Of a stretch of DNA of 64,000 nt, positions 60,110-64,000 are shown piece after piece. This DNA comes from Sphingobium indicum BiD32. Lineage in GTDB: Bacteria; Pseudomonadota; Alphaproteobacteria; Sphingomonadales; Sphingomonadaceae. Every line of letters starts with the position of its first letter. Within the stretch, counting starts at the first letter, position 1. The notes below the pieces were generated by a model. The model saw only the letters and a list, made by a program, of their open reading frames with translations, ran no database searches and had not been told where the DNA came from. The stretch covers positions 1 through 64,000 of the forward strand of contig NZ_CAVK010000055.1 in assembly GCF_000382885.1 (NCBI RefSeq). Direction: 5' to 3'. Both the position numbers and the translations under genes were made by a program.

Positions 60110-60936
60110 ATGACAACTCCCGCTATGTCTGTCCTCGTCGCAACAGACCTCGGTGCGCGGTCCGATCGCGCGGTCGATCGTGCCTGCCTCCTGGCTCAGA
60201 CGTGGAGCGCACCGCTCAAAGTCCTGCACGCGATCGAATCGGGATCGTGGGCGGACAGGAACCCTGCTCTTGCGATGGGTGCAGTGCGCGCGGTACTGCC
60301 GGATCCGTCCCTAGCCGCGGAAATTCTCCTGGCCCATGAACCGGCACCGCAGGCCATTGTCCAGGCAGCGCAGGAAACCGGCTGCGGGCTGATCGTTGCC
60401 GGAGTTGCCCGGTTCAACCAGGTCGGCGACTTCCTGATCGGGACGACGGTCGATCATGCGGTCCAAATGCCGCGGTACCGGTCCTTGTGGTCAAGCAGCG
60501 TGCGCATGGCGCCTATCGCTCGCTTCTGGTCGCAACGGACTTCTCAAGCTGTTCGCGCCGGGCCCTGGCGACGGCGGCCGACATGTTTCCAGACGCAGCC
60601 CTGCATGTCCTGCACGTCTACGATGTCCCGCTTGATGGCTGGCCAGGATCAGAGAGCGCAAGCACTGACCTGGAAGAGCAGGCGCGGCGCGACCTGGAAG
60701 CATTTCTCGATCACCCGGACCTGTCGCAGATCTTGCGAAACAGGATATCGATCCATCTTGGGCACGGCGTGATGGACGCTGTCGTCGAACAGACCGCACG
60801 GGACGTGAACGCTGACCTATTCGTGCTCGGGACACACGGCGAGACCGGTTTTCTCCAGTTCGTCGTCGGCAGCAGGGCTGAATCCTTGCTGTTCTGGAGC
60901 CGGATCGACACGCTGATAGTTCGCGAGGTGCCGTAA
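60110..60936 (+). pseudogene. Tandem universal stress protein, frameshifted
   Basis: Two overlapping frames together make a tandem-Usp protein: 60110-60460 encodes MTTPAMSVLVATDLGARSDR through DFLIGTTVDHAV, and the second domain continues in another frame from AVPVLVVKQRAHGAYRSLLV to 60936 (LGTHGETGFLQFVVGSRAES). A one-base deletion near 60464 (GTCCAAATGCC, expected GTC CNA AAT GCC) breaks the join. Read literally, only the first domain would be made. It is either a recent mutation or an assembly error. Confidence 0.78.
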
Positions 60937-61114
60937 GCGCGATTGTTTCCGCGGCAGGAGGCACTTCCTGTCGCTGCGTGCATCGCTTTGCCCCTTTTTT
61001 CCTACTGCCAGTGCGCGGTCAGGATGCAGGCCAGTTCAATGCGCTAATCCAGTGACCCCAGCATTCATACTTGCTCTCTGCGAGGCACACCCTCTCGTCA
61101 GGCGGTCTGCAAAC

Positions 61115-61570
61115 CTAGAGGCCTCTGGCTACGTAACGGGCGTACACCCGCGTCCCGGCTGGTCCGAATGCAGTTACGACGTACGCTGCGCGCCGGTTGC
61201 CGGGTACTTCCATGCCGGGCGACCCCATGGGCATGCCTGAGACGGCAAGCCCAGTGACGCCGCGCGGCCGCTCGCGGAGGATTCGCTTCATATCGGCAAT
61301 CGGCACATGCCCCTCGAAGACGAGCCCATTAATTACCGCTGTATGGCAGGACGCCAGGTTCTGGGGAACGCCCAGACGGCCTTGGTAGGCATTGCGCCGG
61401 GCGTCATCGATCATTCTGATATTCTGACCGAACTGCTGCTTGACCAGCGCGAACCACTTCTCGCAGCAGCCGCAGCCTGGATCGCGGTGAACGACCCCGG
61501 TTGTAGCAGCGAGAGCAAGGGATGGAACCGCAACGGCAAGTAAGACCACGAGGCGTAGGGATTTTCTCAT
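61115..61570 (-). CDS. DUF411 copper/metal-binding periplasmic protein
   Basis: This 151-residue protein has a signal peptide (SLRLVVLLAVAVPSLALAA) and the DUF411 core: VVHRDPGCGCCEKWFALVKQ with the CGCC metal-binding motif near 33, LASCHTAVINGLVFEGHVPI and GLAVSGMPMGSPGMEVPGNR. DUF411 proteins occur widely in copper and heavy-metal operons, probably as periplasmic metal chaperones. It is the last gene of the minus-strand copper cluster, 23 nt downstream of DUF305. Confidence 0.88.
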   Translation of the reverse strand: MRKSLRLVVLLAVAVPSLALAATTGVVHRDPGCGCCEKWFALVKQQFGQNIRMIDDARRNAYQGRLGVPQNLASCHTAVINGLVFEGHVPIADMKRILRERPRGVTGLAVSGMPMGSPGMEVPGNRRAAYVVTAFGPAGTRVYARYVARGL

Positions 61571-61593
61571 TGCGGTTCCTCCCGCTGCCGCTG

Positions 61594-62151
61594 TTACTGT
61601 GCGGTCTTGCCGTGCTGGCTCAGCCAGGCCTGAAGGCCGACGATGTCCCGAGTCTGTGCCGCGATATCCTGGTTCGCCAATCGCAGGACGCGGGTATCCT
61701 TGCTGCGGGCCACGACAAGGCGCGACATTGCAATCGCGCCGCGGTGATGCTCGATCATCTTGCGCACATAGGTCTCGTTCGCATCGGCGCCGGTCGCATG
61801 CATCATCGCCATGTGCATGTGCATTTCAGCTGGCGGAAACGGGTTAGCTGCCGTTGGCTGCATCATCGGCATATGCTGCATATCGCCCATGCCCGGCATC
61901 CCACCCATACCTGGCTTGCCCTCCATCCCCTTCATGCCGCCCATTCCGGGCATGCCTTCCATACTTTGGCCTGCCGGAGGTGCGGGCGAGGCTGGAGTTG
62001 CCAGGGGCGGTGCAGGAGGAGTGGCGACCGGCGCAGCGGTCTGGCCATGGGTATGATCGTGTTCGGCGCTCGTTGAGGGCTGAGTTTGCGCGACGGCGCT
62101 TGTCCCCGTCATGGCAAGTGCGACGGTCGTTGCGAGTGCCAAAATCTTCAT
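61594..62151 (-). CDS. DUF305 Met/His-rich periplasmic protein
   Basis: The start is ATG 62151 (MKILALATTVALAMTGTSAV) behind CAGGAG. The 185 residues have a signal peptide, a Pro/Ala linker, a Met/Gly repeat region (GMPGMGGMKGMEGKPGMGG) and the DUF305 C-terminal domain (HMAMMHATGADANETYVRKM; IEHHRGAIAMSRLVVARSKD). Met repeats and His pairs bind Cu(I)/Cu(II) or Ag. It is part of the cop cluster and probably sequesters periplasmic copper. Confidence 0.85.
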   Translation of the reverse strand: MKILALATTVALAMTGTSAVAQTQPSTSAEHDHTHGQTAAPVATPPAPPLATPASPAPPAGQSMEGMPGMGGMKGMEGKPGMGGMPGMGDMQHMPMMQPTAANPFPPAEMHMHMAMMHATGADANETYVRKMIEHHRGAIAMSRLVVARSKDTRVLRLANQDIAAQTRDIVGLQAWLSQHGKTAQ

Positions 62152-62250
62152 GATGCTTCTCCTGAGCCGGTCTTGAAAAGCTATACGCAAGTGCCGCAAT
62201 GCCCCCTCGCAATCTGAGCAAAATATTCGCGGCTCCCGGATGCTGCGCGT

Positions 62251-63252
62251 TCAGAACCAGAAACGGATGCCGGCAACGTAGCTCGTCGATGACGCGTTCT
62301 CGCCAGCTGCGCGTGCATAGTGCGCCGTGTCACCAAATTTACGTTCCCACGACACACCGACATAGGGCGCGAATTCCTTGCGCAGTTCATAGCGCAGGCG
62401 CAGCCCCAGTTCGAGATTTGACAGGCCGGAGCCAATCCCACTTTCCGGAATGTCCTGCGCTGCGAAATTCGCCTCGAGGCGCGGCTGCAAAATCCATTTC
62501 TGCGTGATCCGCTGGTCAACCTCGCCTTTGATCCGGGCGAGGACATCACCTTTCGTCGAGACAAACGCCGCCGTTTCGATCTCGAACCAATACGGGGCGA
62601 GCCCCTCGATCCCGATAGTGGCATAAGTCCTGTCCGGCCCCTTGCCGAAGTCCTGCCGAACACCGCCTTGCAGGTTCCAGTACGGATCCACTGCATGGGA
62701 CCAGAGCGCCTGCAACTCACCATGATGGCTCGCTTCGCCGAAGTTGCCTTCGCCTTCGGACTCGAGTGCAAGACGGTCGATGTCGCCGCCGAACCAGGCG
62801 CTGGCATCCCAGCGATACCCGTCGCGGCCATTTCGCGCCTGATACTCGGCGATGTTGAACAGGACCTTGTGGAATTTCATACCGCCATGTTCGCCCAGCA
62901 GCGCGGATTGGGCCTCGGCCATCGCAGCGGGACCGAAGTACGTGTCGGCAGCGCGATCGCCTGCGACCGGCGGCGGCGGTGCGTTGCCCGGCTCCAGATC
63001 GGTGCCGATCCTGCCTTCCTTATCGTTAGGTGCGGCCTCGGGGATCGGCATCGCCTTCATGCCGTGCATGTCATGCCCGGCGTGGGGGTCGGTCTCTGTC
63101 GGCGGAGGGGGCGGTGCCGCCGACGAGGCTGGCGGGGCTGGCACGGCGTGGTCATGATGCATCCCGTGATCCATCGGCGGGGGCGTGGGCTGGGCAGACG
63201 CCGCGGTGGCTAGAACGAGCGGGGATACCCCGAACAAAGCAAGCCGGATCAT
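62251..63252 (-). CDS. copB: Copper resistance outer-membrane protein CopB
   Basis: This 333-residue protein has a signal peptide (ALFGVSPLVLATAASA), a His/Met-rich N-terminal region (MDHGMHHDHAVP; HAGHDMHGMKAMP) for metal binding and a barrel-forming CopB domain with alternating strands ending YVAGIRFWF. CopB is the outer-membrane partner of multicopper oxidase CopA. Its start overlaps the copA stop (63249-63252), an ATGA coupling. No copCD genes are visible downstream. Confidence 0.92.
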   Translation of the reverse strand: MIRLALFGVSPLVLATAASAQPTPPPMDHGMHHDHAVPAPPASSAAPPPPPTETDPHAGHDMHGMKAMPIPEAAPNDKEGRIGTDLEPGNAPPPPVAGDRAADTYFGPAAMAEAQSALLGEHGGMKFHKVLFNIAEYQARNGRDGYRWDASAWFGGDIDRLALESEGEGNFGEASHHGELQALWSHAVDPYWNLQGGVRQDFGKGPDRTYATIGIEGLAPYWFEIETAAFVSTKGDVLARIKGEVDQRITQKWILQPRLEANFAAQDIPESGIGSGLSNLELGLRLRYELRKEFAPYVGVSWERKFGDTAHYARAAGENASSTSYVAGIRFWF

Positions 63253-64000
63253 GCCGCGTCTCCCGCATCGCGTACTTGCACCACGCGCATCATCCCGGCG
63301 TGCATGTGAAGAAACATGTGACAGTGGAAGGCCCAGTCGCCGTGGATGCCGGTCACGTCGAAGCTCAGCTTGCCGCCCGGCGCGACGTTTACCGTGTGCT
63401 TGCGCGGGCTGTGCGCCCCGTGTCCAGTGACCAGTTCGAAGAAATGCCCGTGCAGATGAATCGGATGGTTCATCATAGTGTCATTTATCAGCGTCACCCG
63501 CACCCGCTCATCCGTTCTGAGCGGGATCGGCGTCTTTGCCTCCGACAACGTCTTTCCGTCCATCGACCACATGTATCGTTCCATGTTGCCGGTAAGGTGA
63601 ACCTCGATCTCCCGCGCAGCCCCGCGTACGTCTGGATTGCGCTCCAGCGCCACGAGGTCGCGATAGACCAGAACCTTGTGGCCGACGTTTTCAAGGCCGA
63701 CGCCGGGTTCTCCGGTTCGGTCCATGGGCATCGGCGCAATCGACTGGACGCCGGGGCCAAGCGCCACCTGCAGCGCATTGGCTCCGTCGCGCATCGACAT
63801 CGAGTGTCCGGTAGCGCCTGCCTGCCCCACCGCGCCGCCACCGGATACAGGCATATCCATGCCTTCCATGTCGTGCCCGGCATGTGGATCGTCGGAGGCA
63901 GGAGTATCCATGCCTCCCATCCCCATGTCCTTCATCGTCAGCAGTGGCCGTTCGCGCAAAGGCGGAACCTCAGCGACCATTCCCGCGCGGGGAGCCAGTG
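63249..64000 (-). CDS. copA: CopA multicopper oxidase, C-terminal part
   Basis: About 250 C-terminal residues are visible; the gene continues past the right edge. It contains a Met/His-rich insertion (MKDMGMGGMDTPASDDPHAG) and the C-terminal copper sites: MNHPIHLHGHFFEL (two HxH pairs) and HCHMFLHMHAGMMRV with the type 1 Cys-His...Met ligands. CopA oxidises Cu(I) in the periplasm. The strand order copA-copB-DUF305-DUF411 suggests one copper-induced operon; the promoter lies outside the window. Confidence 0.93.
   Translation of the reverse strand, partial: LAPRAGMVAEVPPLRERPLLTMKDMGMGGMDTPASDDPHAGHDMEGMDMPVSGGGAVGQAGATGHSMSMRDGANALQVALGPGVQSIAPMPMDRTGEPGVGLENVGHKVLVYRDLVALERNPDVRGAAREIEVHLTGNMERYMWSMDGKTLSEAKTPIPLRTDERVRVTLINDTMMNHPIHLHGHFFELVTGHGAHSPRKHTVNVAPGGKLSFDVTGIHGDWAFHCHMFLHMHAGMMRVVQVRDAGDAA

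Noticed and set aside
60937-61114. Imperfect hairpin after the second usp gene (GCGGCAGGA...TCCTGTCGC)
   Set aside because: Mismatched stem and no T-tract; too weak to call a terminator.

Overview
The window reads as high-GC alphaproteobacterial DNA, most likely from a sphingomonad (order Sphingomonadales). This rests on a SciP-type CtrA inhibitor, the strawberry-notch/ParB/DUF932 mobile-element gene set, and the overall gene repertoire. No rRNA operon, intact tRNA, CRISPR array or transposase was found.

Positions 1-22909 are the right-hand end of an integrated mobile element. From 1 to 11545, minus-strand backbone genes encode a DUF932 protein (cut by the edge), several small conserved unknowns, a giant DNA methyltransferase/strawberry-notch helicase, a ParB-like protein and a zinc-finger/Toprim protein. 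A purine-rich tract recurs 27-70 nt upstream of six of these genes. A defence cargo follows at 11753-20806: a leftward three-gene ABC-three-component (ABC-3C) system and, divergent from it, a Fic protein followed by a Gabija-like OLD nuclease/UvrD helicase pair. A tyrosine integrase (21368-22657) and a 45-bp tRNA-Lys(CTT) 3' fragment (22865-22909) mark the element boundary. Chromosome starts to the right of it.

From 23 to 31 kb there is a LysR regulator divergent from doxX, an extradiol dioxygenase and wrbA, then a TRIC-type channel, a decayed carboxymuconolactone decarboxylase gene, a MacAB-like exporter operon with a MipA/OmpV protein, and a decayed lipocalin fragment.

From 31.5 to 61 kb lies a dense block of stress and maintenance genes: katG, DUF302, OsmC, DksA-like, YdcH-like, DUF4126 (frameshifted), sciP, DUF4332, dodecin, DUF3597, DUF937, aqpZ, GlsB-like, rnk, an MreB paralog, an FMN glutamate synthase-like protein divergent from gdhA, a P-type ATPase, a VIT transporter, an L,D-transpeptidase, a CoA-transferase, a zinc alcohol dehydrogenase and universal stress proteins (one frameshifted). 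A truncated second copy of the LysR gene sits at 56430-57140.

The right edge (61115-64000) is a copper-resistance locus on the minus strand: copA (partial), copB, a Met/His-rich DUF305 protein and a DUF411 protein. The window thus joins an element carrying phage defence to a chromosomal segment rich in oxidative, metal and starvation stress functions, with several genes in visible decay.
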